The notes under the pieces are model-generated. The model had not been told where the DNA came from. It did not search any database and worked only from the letters and a program-made list of their open reading frames with translations. A program made the position numbers and the translations under genes. Shown in pieces: positions 1 through 11,935 of a DNA stretch of 64,000 nucleotides. The DNA lies in the NCBI GenBank assembly GCA_037903355.1, contig JBAJFE010000039.1, forward strand, positions 682,001-746,000, read 5' to 3'. The first letter of the stretch is position 1. Every line of letters starts with the position of its first letter. This DNA comes from Trichuris trichiura (taxonomy: Eukaryota > Nematoda > Enoplea > Trichinellida > Trichuridae).

Positions 1-245
1 CAAAAGCTTGATTTCAAATAAGAACCGACAGCTGGTTTACATTTTCGCAGAGCGTCCACAATGCTTCGTTAGCTTTGGTAATCTTACGCAATAACGGAGC
101 GCTATATGCTAAGGAATCAACACGTCACTGGCGTACGAAATGATATATTGGGTTTTAAATTCCATCTTCATGTTAACTAACATGTATTGACGTACTTAAA
201 TTGATTAGCTTGCATTAAATCATTGTAACCCGTATTACGACAGTG

Positions 246-252
246 TATAAAT
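246..252 (+). promoter_or_regulatory. TATA-like box upstream of the hydroxylase gene
   Basis: The sequence TATAAAT lies about 30 bases before an A-rich possible start region. It sits upstream of a short segment with an ATG at 362 followed directly by a possible splice donor (GGTAG|GTTTAT at about 369). It could be the promoter and first exon of the hydroxylase gene. No exon joining it to the catalytic domain could be proved. Confidence 0.3.
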
Positions 253-1150
253 TCCGGAAAGGAAGTAAATAAAACAGTCTGGAGTTGTCCGAACTTTAGG
301 TGCATTCGGTATCGTCTCTCCTTATTTTGTTATTTGCTTGACGCGATACAACAGCAGCATCATGGGTAGGTTTATCTGCTTATATTATGTAATGTGATCT
401 TTAGTATACGAGTAGGTAAAGATAAATTCGGAAATTGAGTGGTCAGTTATTATTAGTGACATAATGCGGACGCGAACATGCCATTTCGTGTTGCAATAAG
501 GAAGCTTTCCGTTAACCAAGAAAGGTTCGTCCACAGATAAGCTTCTTTCGTATAGCAGACAATCGATTGCTAGCACGTAATGAATGACCATTCTTTAGTG
601 CATCTGAACTTTCGCTCGATGTTCTCGTTTGCATTCTAACTTTTGGGACTTTTGCCAAGTGACATACAATTCCGTGAAAGTTAATAATGCATTACACAGT
701 TCAAAGCTGTTTTGTACGAGAATATTTTGAGCGTGAGCAAGGTACTGTAACGAGAAGAATGAGCGCCAAACAGTCTCGCAGGCGACACCGTTTATTGACA
801 ACTGATCTCACAAAGAAACCGATATACACGAGCCACTGGTGAGTATGCGAGCATCCGTTAAGACTAAAAGAACAAGAACTTCTATCCTTCTGGAGCTCTC
901 CTTTGTATGCCCTCAACATTTATGTCACATGAACCTACCTACCATTTGCACTTCTACAGTCAGCGAATTTCTCGGACATCTCTTTCTTCACAACATTATG
1001 TGGGATGATAACTTGCTTTACCGGAACATTGATGTACATACGATGAAACTTTTGCTACGTAATTAATCATTTCAATTTTCTTTCAATGACTAGACCTTTG
1101 CAAGATCTATTTCCCATCGTTTTTAGCCGCTAATAATTTAAGTATTGATT

Positions 1151-4091
1151 ATGGATGTTCCTTTAGCACAGTTGCAGCCATTTCCAGCGAAAAGACAAGA
1201 CTTGGATTACACTGCTAAGAGAGTATTGCTTTATGGAAAAGACCTTGACGCTGATCATCCAGTAAGTTCACTCTGCCTCAGGTTAAAATTGTGCGTTCTC
1301 TCGCCATAGGGATTCAAAGACGAAAACTATAGAAAACGAAGAGTGGAGATCAGCCAGCTTTCCGAACAGTTCACCTGGTAGGGAAACTTTCAGTTATTTA
1401 AATGCAGTAGTCGCTTCAACACTGCTCATTGCACGTAATGTGTACGCATTTTGTAAGATCGGTCGGCAGTATTGAATAGTAGTTTAGATGCTCTAAGTTT
1501 TTTGCGGTGTTTCAACCCGTTGGTTGATTAACGTTTATTGCAAAAACTTCTGTAAATAACAAAAATAACGACTTGTAGTTATGATAGTCTGCGGTTCCGT
1601 AAAGGAAAACTATGTGTTCAGCATATTTATACTATTACGGCCGCGACTGAGACAATACTCAGGTTCCTTGTAACCTGCGAATGAGAGATAGGATGACGGT
1701 GGTTGATGTGTTACAAGTTGTTGTATGACGTCCGGTTAAAGGCTTAATAAATATAGTTATAACTGAAACCGTTTTTTCATTTTAAAAAATTGCGCACTAT
1801 CATTATGGGCATGGATAGCACTGGTAATGAAAGGGGAAACATTTCTTGAATGCCCAGCAAATCGCAAAATTCAAATCCTCTAGTCGTGAGCATTCTGGCT
1901 AATGGATTAACTTTTATGGCTACAAAAATTTAATCGTGGCAACCTGTAACTGGAAAAACTATTTTTGTCAAACTTGCTTTTGATATAGCTTATATTCCTC
2001 TGATTGTGATCAGACAGCGAACGTGTCTTATTTTAGGGGAAATGAAATACCAAGAATACAGTATACAGAAGAAGAAAACCATACTTGGTACGTATACATC
2101 TGGGTTAAACGTTTTTTCTTTGATCCTGCCGAAATGCGCTCTGAAATGTACAGTAAGGCAGCTGCAGTGTCAGTAGAGCAACAGGAAAGTTTAACTGTCA
2201 GAGTTTATCTTTGGTCTAAGCTTAGGTCGCATACATTTCTTGTAATAGGGGCTCAACCAACAGGAATTCAAATTTTCCCCATGTTTAACCTGCATTCAGT
2301 TTGCGTACTGTACAGTCCTTAGGCGTATTTCGAGAAGACCGTTTTCTTCTATTGCACTTTGATTGAGCAGGCGATATTCTTGATGGGGTGACTTACAGAA
2401 ATGCCGTCTAGCTGTTTCTAAGGTGTTCGTTAAAATTGGAGCATTTAGAACATTTATTCACAATTTTGTACCTTCAAAAACTTCAAACGCATTGAGGGCG
2501 AATGCTTCGTAACGGGAGCACACGTTTTACATTACTTTTAGGTAGAGAGTTTGTTTTGTTTAGGGATTCATTTTGTCGATGATAAAAGCGCTGCTCAGCC
2601 AGGCGGGAAACAGTTAAGCGAAGTACGACAATGTATTCACGTCAGGGTGTATGAGCACAGGTTTTGGACGTTGTCTTAAATGTCTTGAACGTTATTAGGA
2701 GTTGAAAAGTTTTAAAGATTCATTTTGCATTAACTCTTTGTTTTCTCTTGTGTTTCTTCTTGTATTAAAGTTAAAACAGCTGTTGCCACAGGGAACTCTT
2801 CTGAAGCTATTGTTCTTCGTTTTTGCGATGTCTGTGGGTTAAAGGCAACGTAATGCGGGTTCATTTTTAAAACAGCGCAAGCAATACAATCGTCGTTGGT
2901 CTAGAAAATAAAATTTTTTGTTAGAATAAGCAGTCTTTTTATGCGAATTGCAAAGGGTGTGTCGAGCTTGGAATGTACGACAACGTTTGCTTCGAAAACT
3001 TCATTATTATTTTTTGATTTTCAGGTCTGTTCTGTTTGAACGTTTGAAAATACTGTTCTCAGAGCATGCATGCAGCGCATATTTGGAGAACTTTCATCTG
3101 CTGGAAAAGGAAGGTTTGTTTCAACCAGAGCGGATACCCCAACTGGAAGATGTGTCAAAGTTTCTCAAAAGTGTTTCTTCTCGCTTCGTGATGCCTTATG
3201 CCTTAGCTAAGATGATCTTAATATTAGGTAGGACCGGTTTTGAGCTTTATCCCGTCGCTGGTTACCTGAGCCCTAAAGACTTCCTCAATGGTCTTGCGTT
3301 TCGAGTGTTCCATGCTACTCAATATATTCGTCATCCTACTGATCCGTTTTACTCACCTGAACCGTAAATAGATTATTTTTGTTTTTTCAATGACATAACT
3401 GGTACTTTCAAGTGACGTATGTCACGAGTTGCTTGGACACGCCGCCATGTTTGCAAGCCCGGAATTCGCTCAGTTTTCGCAAGAAATTGGTTTGGCATCG
3501 CTTGATGCCACTGAAGAGGAGGTCAATAACCTCGCGAAAGTACTGCCGATTCATTGTCCAAGCAGATTTTAAGAGATGAAAGTTTTTAGCTCTACTTCTT
3601 CACAGTTGAATTTGGGATATGTACTCAAAATGGGCAAAGGAAAGCGTACGGTGCTGGGCTTTTGTCTTCAGTCAGCGAATTGACGGTAAGATTAACATTC
3701 TAGTGCCGCAATTTTAATTAATAGTAAAAGAAGGTTGTCAGGATGATATTTTCGCTTCCTATTCCCAAGAAATCGCTTTCCTTTACAGCACGCAATGCAA
3801 GGTAGTCCAAAGTTGTTACCATTGAGCGTCGAAGGCATACTGGAAGCGGAATGTATCATAAGCGCTTTTCAAAATGCCTACTTTGTTTGCGATGATTTCA
3901 GAGAGGCAATATCGGTGCTTCGGTAAGGTTGTCGCTAGTTTTTCAGTTGTTTTGATGACTCCACGCAATTTAGTACTTTTATTAATTCACTCTCTCGTCG
4001 AAGGACGTTGTATTACGATGTACGAAAGGATCGCATTATTGTTTCGGAACCAACTTCAGCCTGTTGCAAAGGTCATTTCCAAGAATCTTAG
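1151..4091 (+). CDS. tph-1: Aromatic amino-acid hydroxylase, tryptophan hydroxylase-like
   Basis: This enzyme would hydroxylate an aromatic amino acid using tetrahydrobiopterin, oxygen and non-haem iron. The best fit is tryptophan hydroxylase, the first step of serotonin synthesis in neurons. Nine exons join in frame: 1151 (or 1178)-1261, 1310-1377, 2037-2087, 3025-3170, 3228-3363, 3413-3539, 3590-3685, 3789-3922 and 3974-4091, giving about 328 residues. Landmarks in order are [46 protein letters not shown], the iron ligands in [20 protein letters not shown], the third iron ligand in YFFTVEFG, and [17 protein letters not shown] rather than GLLS favours tryptophan over phenylalanine or tyrosine hydroxylase. 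The N-terminal regulatory domain is not resolved: the region 687-840 has a possible exon containing RRMSAKQSRRR with a good donor, but the link is unproven. Introns of 48-57 bp alternate with two long ones (660 and 937 bp). A phenylalanine hydroxylase remains possible. Confidence 0.88.
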
Positions 4092-6640
4092 AAACAATGG
4101 GATGAAAGCAAAATTTCGGAGACAGAGCAGACGAATCGCGTGTGCGTCAAAAAGTAGGCGTCGAACTAATCTGCTTGCGCAATTCTTATTGTTTACTCCC
4201 ATTTTCTATCTAATTAAGCATTACGTTTCCTACTTCGAGAGCAGTGATGCGTACGTACCTGCTGCACTGTTAGTGTACTGTAGAGGCGGTTCCAAAAGTT
4301 CTGCTTGTTTGTTTGACAGATAGTTTGCATATGGCATTGCACGTTGGCTTGGTGTTATGGTTTCTGACGAAATAAAAATATTTTACCGTCAATGGCCTCT
4401 CGCTCTAAATCGCATACAAACTTAGACGGTTTGTGGTTTGTTTTTACTTCATTTAAATCGCCTTGTCTTGCTTTCTGCCTTCTAAGCTATTTTGCGATGT
4501 GCCGTGTAAGATAGGTGTTCGCCTTTTTCGTTGACACTAGTTTGTTTTTTTGGCATTTTAGTTTTGGTGATAAACGTTTTCCGTAACTTGAAATTCTGCG
4601 CTTTTTTCGGTGGAAATTTCAGTGGCGCACATCATCTATACTGGCGATGGGGAAGATCTGTTCCTTCCAACCTTTCAAAATTAAGCCATACTACGATTGA
4701 CGCAATGCTGTTTAAATTATTGCGGTGCAACTGTCTTTTTTGCAGTTTGTAGCAACCGTCAGTGCGGCAAGCTATTTACATGGCAAACAAGACCGACACT
4801 ATGATGTAAGTTTTTGTTTCGATGCATTTACGTTTTTGTTGCCTAAAATGATTACAGTAATCTTTGCTCTGAATTGTTCTTGAAGATAATTAGGGGTGCC
4901 TTGGCTAGCGAGCTAAGGTATGAATTCTGTAAAATCGATTGAGTGTTTTAGGAGTAAATAACATTGTGATGATTTGTCCTTCATTTAGGTAACCTTCATT
5001 GCGTATCCACGAACTCTCAACTGTCCCAAGTTTGAAAAAAATGCTGTTCTTACAGTTAGTATTGCACTATTTAGTTTCCAAAAGTTCCGATCTGTTGATG
5101 ACGAATGACTGTGGTAGCTGCTGCAATGGAATGCAATGAAGATCAGCTGCTAGTAGAAAAAACCAACTTTTGAAGCACGCTTTGAAAGCAATACTACTAA
5201 GTAAGTGTTATCATACCATCCGCTTCTTGTAAAGTTCGGTTATGTCACTATTGATAAATAAATAGTTGAAACAGAAAGGTCCCGTGCAAGCTGATACTTA
5301 AAAGATCCGGAAGCAATAGAAAATTTTCCTTCATGGGGTCCAACCGTACATAGAATCCGTGCCAGTATGTTGTGCTTATGAATGGAACTTTTTCTTGTAT
5401 TAGTCAAGACACTAAAGGGATAAGATAATGCTATTCAAATTAGTGATTTACTGTGGCTGATGCTGTCTCCCTATTCTAACTTTCGCAAGCGCGCGGAAAT
5501 GTAAGAACCAATGAATTCTTTCGACATACGATGAAAATATTTACTTTTCTGTCGTATTTTATACGGCGTAGTCCTTACATAGATTAATATGAATTTTGCT
5601 TTGTAACGTTGAACAGCGTACGCTTTCAGCTTGTCTGCGTAGAAGGTTTTCATTCAATGTTATTCTGGTCAAGTCCCATGGCGACAACTAGTTTCTCAAA
5701 TACCAATTTTTTGGTGTCTCAAAGTGATTTTAAGCCCTCAAATTTTGCTAGTATAATCAGTGAACTTACGTTCAATTGTAAAGGAAGTGACAATTGATCT
5801 AATGGGTACTTTGCTGAATCAGAAGAGTAGCCCGTGGCTCTCCCTTGACATCACTGTGACTCATCCTCCCACTCCATAGCCTGTTTCCTGCAGTCCAACT
5901 TTTCGTATGCCTATGAAATCTCAACGCGAAACATTCTTCTCCTTAGCTACTGTCAGATATGTCCCGATTCCAATAAAGCTACCATGAACGCTCTGTATGA
6001 CTTTCTGCCAAAGCTGTATTTTGAGGAAATGACTAATTTTTGATAAAAACGAATATTGCGTGTCTACGGATATTTCTTTTGTTCTTGGTAACAGAAACCT
6101 TCTATCGTTAGCTTCTCATCATACTGGTTACGGAAAAGTGCGTTTTCTTTCTGTACGACGAAGATAGATTTGACGTAACGAAGTCTCAAACCGTGGGTGG
6201 ATCCTGATGGACAACCTGAACATGTTGGAATTTTCTCTTTTGAACCACGTGCCATCTTTAGAAGAAAATACAGCTAAAAAGCGTTCAAAAAGTGAAAACA
6301 TTTGAACGCCTGCGCATATACTTAGCGGTATAATGCTCGTCGTTTAAGCTGTTTGTTATTCTTCAGCTACTTAGTCACCTCTTCGTAAGGAAATTCGTAA
6401 CTACTTGTGGGTGAAGTACTTCATCTGTCCTATCGCTGCATCGCGCTTGTTTTTTTCGTAAAGCGATAAGTGTATGGAGTATGAGATAAGTTTGTAGTTT
6501 ATCAAGAGGAAGCATCGTCCTTACGACATAAAGCTCATAAAGCGCGACCAAGTGATAGCTGTAGTTGAGAAGATTTTTTCAAAGAAGTTTTCGCAAAAAT
6601 GAAGAAATGTTGTTATGTTTAATGAGAATGGATTGCTGTT
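4092..6640. other. Intergenic, no recognised gene
   Basis: This is AT-rich sequence with short, unconvincing open stretches. Two small pieces with splice-like edges near 4749-4806 and 4989-5055 read as plausible peptides (one ends HGKQDRHYD, the other contains YPRTLNCPKFEKN). They could not be matched to a family or joined to a longer gene. Confidence 0.5.
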
Positions 6641-6852
6641 CCTCCTATTTGGCATATGAGTTCAGGAAAGCTGAAACGGAACTGGAACAAGAAACGAAAG
6701 AAGGTCAAGCTGCTGAAGAAGACGAAGGATCATTTGTGTCCATGGGAAAAGAGAATGCAGACAGCACTGACGAGGCAAAATGCACTTGTTGTACTTTACA
6801 AAACCTTTTAACGTTTTGAAAGTGTAAAATCTCTGTACCAGACAATGCATCT

Positions 6853-7718
6853 TGAGTTAGTAATGTTAATATGGAAAACATCGGCGGCGAATATCAGACG
6901 GAAGAGTTGAAAAAATGGATATTTGTGAACAGCATGCCTATAGTGAATGAATTCAACCAGTTGACAGTTCATAAAATATTTGCTGGCCACATTAAGACGC
7001 CTATGTTGCTTTTCATCAGCAAGGCAGCACCGGAAACTGACAGTTTGATAGCGGCGTACACGAAAGCGGCGAAAAAGTTCAAAGGGAAAATGCTTTTCGT
7101 TTCCGTTGATATTGAAAGTGAGGACAATAAGCGCGTGCTTGAATTCTTTGGAATGAAGGAAACCGAAGTACCAGCTTGCCGCATCATAAGTATCGGCGAA
7201 GATATGCAAAAGTTCAAGCCAGAATTCAAAGAGATTACGGAAAAGTCTCTGTCTCAATTTGCCCAAGAATTTCTAGACGAAAAACTAAAGCCGCATCTTT
7301 TGTCCCAAGATTTGCCCGACGATTGGGACAAGGGTGCAGTGAAGGTGTTATTAGCTAGCATGTTCAACGATTATTTCAAGAAAGCCGAAAAACCAGTGCT
7401 AGTCGAATTCTACGCGCCGTGGTGCGGCCACTGCAAGCAGTTGGCGCCCATGTGGGATAAATTAGGTGAGCATTTTAAGGATGGCAAGAAAGTGATCATT
7501 GCTAAAATGGACGCAACCGCCAACGAACTGGAAGAGGTGAAAATCCAGTCCTTCCCAAAGATAATGTATTTCAAAAAGGGGCATCGCAAGGGCTCCGTTA
7601 CGGAGGGGATCACGCGCTGGAGGCTCTTATTTAGTTTGTTGATAACGAGGGCAAAGAAGGAGCCGAAGCCGTCTCTCCTGAAACAGAAGCCGAACAAGAA
7701 AAGCACGAAGAGTTGTAA
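6853..7718 (+). pseudogene. Protein disulfide isomerase, truncated and frameshifted copy
   Basis: The sequence matches the second half of protein disulfide isomerase, the ER enzyme that makes and shuffles disulfides. An intact stretch from about 6871 carries the b' domain (EYQTEELKKWIFVNSMP, then KFKGKMLFVSVDIESEDN) and the a' thioredoxin domain with active site WCGHCK near 7420-7440. Homology then leaves this frame in an A5G4 run at about 7573-7581. The C-terminus continues in another frame (YGGDHALEALI), hits an in-frame TAG at 7632-7634, and resumes as FVDNEGKEGAE to an ER-retention-like tail KHEEL ending at 7716-7718. No intron interrupts the 850 bp although other genes here are intron-rich. 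An in-frame TGA lies at 6853, and no first a domain with its own CGHC was found upstream. A peptide near 6640-6700 (LAYEFRKAETELEQE) weakly resembles a decayed a-domain piece. It is probably a processed or truncated pseudogene. A real gene with assembly errors would need two independent errors plus missing exons. Confidence 0.75.
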
Positions 7719-9091
7719 GTGACATGCAGGCAAGCTGCGAACAATCCCTTTCAAAAGTCGTCCGTGCACATTTTGTTATTTCAACTTTTCCAGTTTTATT
7801 GTTGGCACTAAGGCCGTTTCAAGTTGCTTGAATTCTATAACATCGGCCTCTTGTTCTTCTTGTAGCTCATTTTCGGACAAACTGTTCTTTGTTCGGTGGA
7901 ATCGCTAGTTCTGCACTGTACTGTTGGTATGCCATAGGTATACAGTAAATGTTTTTTGATTTTTTCTATAGGTTTTCTCCGTTGCGCAGTACATTATTTA
8001 TCTCCGATAGTTGTTGAACCCGATTTTACCAGTTCAACCTAAATTACACGTGTGCTACCTGCTGCCAACGTCCACACAAAGTGAATTGGTTCCGAATGGT
8101 CGCGCTCTGACGTGACTAGTTGACATCGTTTTCACTGTGTATGGTGGATTTGAGCTGCTTCGTACTCCGTTCTAGAACAGACTAGTTCCACCTGAACTTC
8201 CTTTTGTATAGGTGACAGTGAATTAACGCTCTCCGACGTTGTCTTAGGTTGCAAAGCGCTAAGCTTATCTGCCCTGTTTTTTAACTCAGTACCTTTATGC
8301 CAATTTAATCAGTTTAATTTTTTAAACAAAAATGGGGATGTACCGCAGCATTATCGCTGTTTCAAAAATTATCTTTCGTATTCATAACGTTTTGTTAGCG
8401 TGTTTTTACTTTCGTTTGCACATTGAACATATCGACTGTTACATCAATAATCTGTTTGGTTTTAACTGCACGATGCAGATGGCATTTGCGCAACGCGTTT
8501 CAATAAGCAAACGTTTACATGAATAACGTACACAACAAAGAATTACAGTAGCGTAGCAGAAAAATGGGCGATGATAGCAGCTGCAATCCATTATCTCGTT
8601 CTTTGAACCTGAAAATACGTAACCTGTGTTTTTTCAATAGTATGCTATATGTAGTTTAAATTGCTTTGAACTTTCGTATCTTGTTTCGTACAGGTGGCTG
8701 ATTTGTGAGGTCATGTAAAAAAAGCTGATTTGGAATGACAAAATTGACCTGTTCCAACTGTTGCGCTAATAGATCAAATATGCAAACTTGAACACGTCGG
8801 CTTCAGGTACTACGCCAATTGATGCACAGGTACGCGACAGGTGTCTTCTAAGGAGTATCTCTTTCAGTTAACTAACTTCATCTTACTATTTTTGTTACTA
8901 TTTCACTGAACATTCGAAGAAGCAAGAAGAAGATAGTTTTGAAGCTCTTCGCAATGCATACAGCATTTTATTTAACGAGTCCTCGTTTGATTTACAAATA
9001 ATTTTGTTTTTTCTTTTTCACCATAACTTGCAGCTTTTTTGAAGTGTTTCCCTGTGCAATGCTAATGGACAAAAGTTATTTCACGCTTTGT
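7719..9091. other. Intergenic, nothing recognised
   Basis: AT-rich sequence with no long open frame, no family motif and no repeat structure that I could identify. Confidence 0.5.
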
Positions 9092-9956
9092 AGCTCTTGA
9101 ATGTGAGCCGGGGCGTGACTTGCCGCCTAATGCAAAAAAGAAGATGGGATTTTATGCTGCTGTACCGTTTTTGTAAACGTAAAGAGAAATGTCTTTATTC
9201 AGCTGACTCATGGTAGGATTCTTGTATGGGTTTTACGACATTTTAGAGAGATTGAGTCCTACATTGTTAGCTTAAGTTCATCGATGTAAACATCCCCTAG
9301 GTCGTACAAGCGCGAATGATATTTTTTAAGTGCATATGATATCGCTTGCTGTTTTAAAACGAGGACTGGTTACAAAGGAGTTTTTCATTTCAAAAACTAA
9401 ATAGCGTAAGCGGTGTTTAGCTCTTAGTATTTTATACCAGACAGACGCTGTTAAAGAAATTGTTTTTTTAGCACTGGTAAGGAACTTTGTTTAGCCGGTT
9501 CGGCGAATTGTCTTCTAGACTGACTGTTCTGTTGCTCCGTGTAAAAGAAAATTTACTTCTTTTATGTCGATAGACGTTTCCTGATTAACAGATGGGTTCC
9601 TTATAGGATAGCATTGCGCGTTTGTCGGTAGAGAGCTGAGAGAAATGTGCGACAATCTTCGAAACTGCTGCTGATCTTTAATCTTGTTTAAACGAAGCTG
9701 TCTTTTGTTGGCGTGTGTTACTTATTTAAGCTTTACCGTGGATGCCTACGTTTGATCAATTATGGTATAATTTCTTTCAAATCAAGAGATTCTTCCAGTA
9801 GTGGGTTGTTATGCGATACTAATTGAATTGCCAAAACGGAAATCGTTAGCAAAAACAAAATCTAGGTTTTTACGTATTTATATAGTCGCGAATAAATTCC
9901 GTATTACCTTGCGCTCTCTTCATCCTCGCATTAATACGGTAATACAATGGAAAATG
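9092..9956 (+). repeat. Copy A of an ~870 bp direct duplication
   Basis: This block recurs in the same orientation at 14487-15368. The edges and the first ~220 bp differ at many positions, and copy B has a 16-bp insertion. About 290 bp (9310-9597 against 14721-15008) look identical. It has no coding capacity that I recognise and no TG...CA ends typical of LTRs. Confidence 0.85.
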
Positions 9957-10295
9957 CAAGTTGTCCTCTGTTGAACTTGAAAATCATTTTTTCAAGTGTT
10001 CGAATACTAAGCACGGTCATACGTAGGAAAAACTATTCTAGTTTCGATTCATATTTCTACCAATCTTCCAAGGATTATCGCAAAACCATCTACAACGTTG
10101 CAAAAGACCTCGATGTTCGTGTAACATAGACTACATGCGTGTACCTGGACGATCGTGTAACATCAATTACATGCGTACTCAATCATTCGTGATCAGAATT
10201 AAGCGATAAATACTGTTTTAAGTTAACGCTAATTGCAATGGCACGTTGTTGTAGCAGTGGATTTCGATTTTTTCTATAGCGACTACTTAATAGTG

Positions 10296-10398
10296 TACCT
10301 TCAATACGGCTTTGTACTTGCTTGTTTTTTGCCTTGAAAACCGGCAAATAAGCTCAAAACCAAAGAAACGGGCGGATGGAAAGCCGTATTGAAGGTTG
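10296..10398. repeat. Short element with 16-bp terminal inverted repeats
   Basis: The sequence ACCTTCAATACGGCTT on the left is mirrored by AAGCCGTATTGAAGGT on the right, enclosing about 70 bp. The size and structure suit a small MITE. No clear target duplication was seen. Confidence 0.55.
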
Positions 10399-11626
10399 CT
10401 TATGAAAATGTATAAATGCTTTAACAAACTTCTAATTTTTAGGAATAGCATCCATTCTTATTCTAAGCGAGTTTCTTCATTAATTATGATAAATTCCACT
10501 GTCCTGATTCAGTATGTTATAGGCAAAGTCGTTCAGCCAGTACGTAGCATGTAATGCTAATATTTTCGTGAAGGAGAGATGCCCATAGAAAGTATCGCCA
10601 ATATGCTGTTGCTTTTAAGGGGACTTTTCTTTTAACAAACCTTCCATTTGGGCAGGTCGACTTTGTGATCCCAAATAAGTCAGCCGTTATTCTACATACG
10701 ATATAATGCCCACAGTTGCTAACATGGTGAGCTGCTTTCATGGGTTGTTTGCTCAGATTTTAAAAAAATTATTAATTTTCTGAGATTTAACACCTTCATT
10801 AGTCGGATTGTTAGTACCTTAACAGACGGTCGATAATCAAGGACGATCAGGAAACCTTCGTATTCCGTTATTTCTCTGGTCCGAACCTAATGTGCTAAAA
10901 TGTGCTGGACATATACTCCTAAGAATAATCATAGAGCTTACAGATTTACGCCTATTTTTATTCAATTTCATCGTATGACAATTCAGCGTTTCTTTATAGA
11001 TTATTAGATACGTACTATCATACCTATGCCTATAGATTATACGCTGTTATTATTTTCTTGTACGGATCTTACTTGCGCTTCTGAGTTTTGCATTTGGGGT
11101 TTTACGCGCGCTGATTCAAGTGTACTTACCACTCTTTAAGCGTTCCGTAGACTGATTCCAAAATTCGCAAACTTTGCATTTGTCTGTTTGATGCACAGTC
11201 CGTACTAAGCGCGATGCGCTTTTGCTTTATTTTTCAATATTTTTGAAATTAAAATTCAAACATCGCTAAGCCTTTAGTACAAAAATTAGAAAACTTTATT
11301 TAACTTTTTATTTGCATTTAATTGGCGCGTCTAGCAGAGTGTCTTTAAAACTATTTTGATAGATGTGATGGCATATTTATGCTCTTCGTTTTTTACTGAC
11401 GTGGTGTTTTTGTCCCTTTAGTTTGTTTTAAAACTGTTTTTCTAAACTTTTACGTCATCAATATCTTTACGTATGGTTTTTCAAGTTTTGCAGTTTATTC
11501 GCCTTGCAGCACAGATTCTGATCTAATAGTTTTCATGCTCAGTACAATTTTGCATACGTTATAAAACCTATTATTGTTATATTTTGTACACGCTTTATAA
11601 CTGTTCACTGATCCAATTGTTAGCAC

Positions 11627-11935
11627 TGATGACCGGCAGGAGAAGACCGGAAAGCGCGATAGTAAAAGTTTTGATCATCATCAAATCCTACCGTGTAGAA
11701 AACTGTATCAAGAAAATTAACGTACGTATTTCTCACTGCTGTTTATTCAATGCTACAAAACCGCGCAGTTTCCCGCTGCAGTCTTTTGTCCAACGTAGTT
11801 TTCCTATTAGTGACTGCAATTTTCAGGAATAGTGGCGATAACTTGCATTCCTTTGCGTGGCCATTTGTATCATCGCTTTCCAATTCGTTCGCCAAACCGA
11901 ATCAGCTTTCCGTCCACCATTACCGTTTCTGGTAA
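11627..11935 (+). CDS. Possible exons of an unidentified gene
   Basis: An open segment starting MTGRRRPESAIVKV ends at a donor-like GTACGT near 11720. A second open segment (SGDNLHSFAWPFVSSLSN) lies between a good acceptor (TTTTCAG, about 11826) and a consensus donor GTAAGT at about 11935. Acceptor and donor strength is the only support. No family was recognised and no start-to-stop model could be closed. Confidence 0.2.

Noticed and set aside
4749..5055. Small peptides with splice-like edges resembling exons
   Set aside because: No donor/acceptor chain gives an open model, and no family was recognised.
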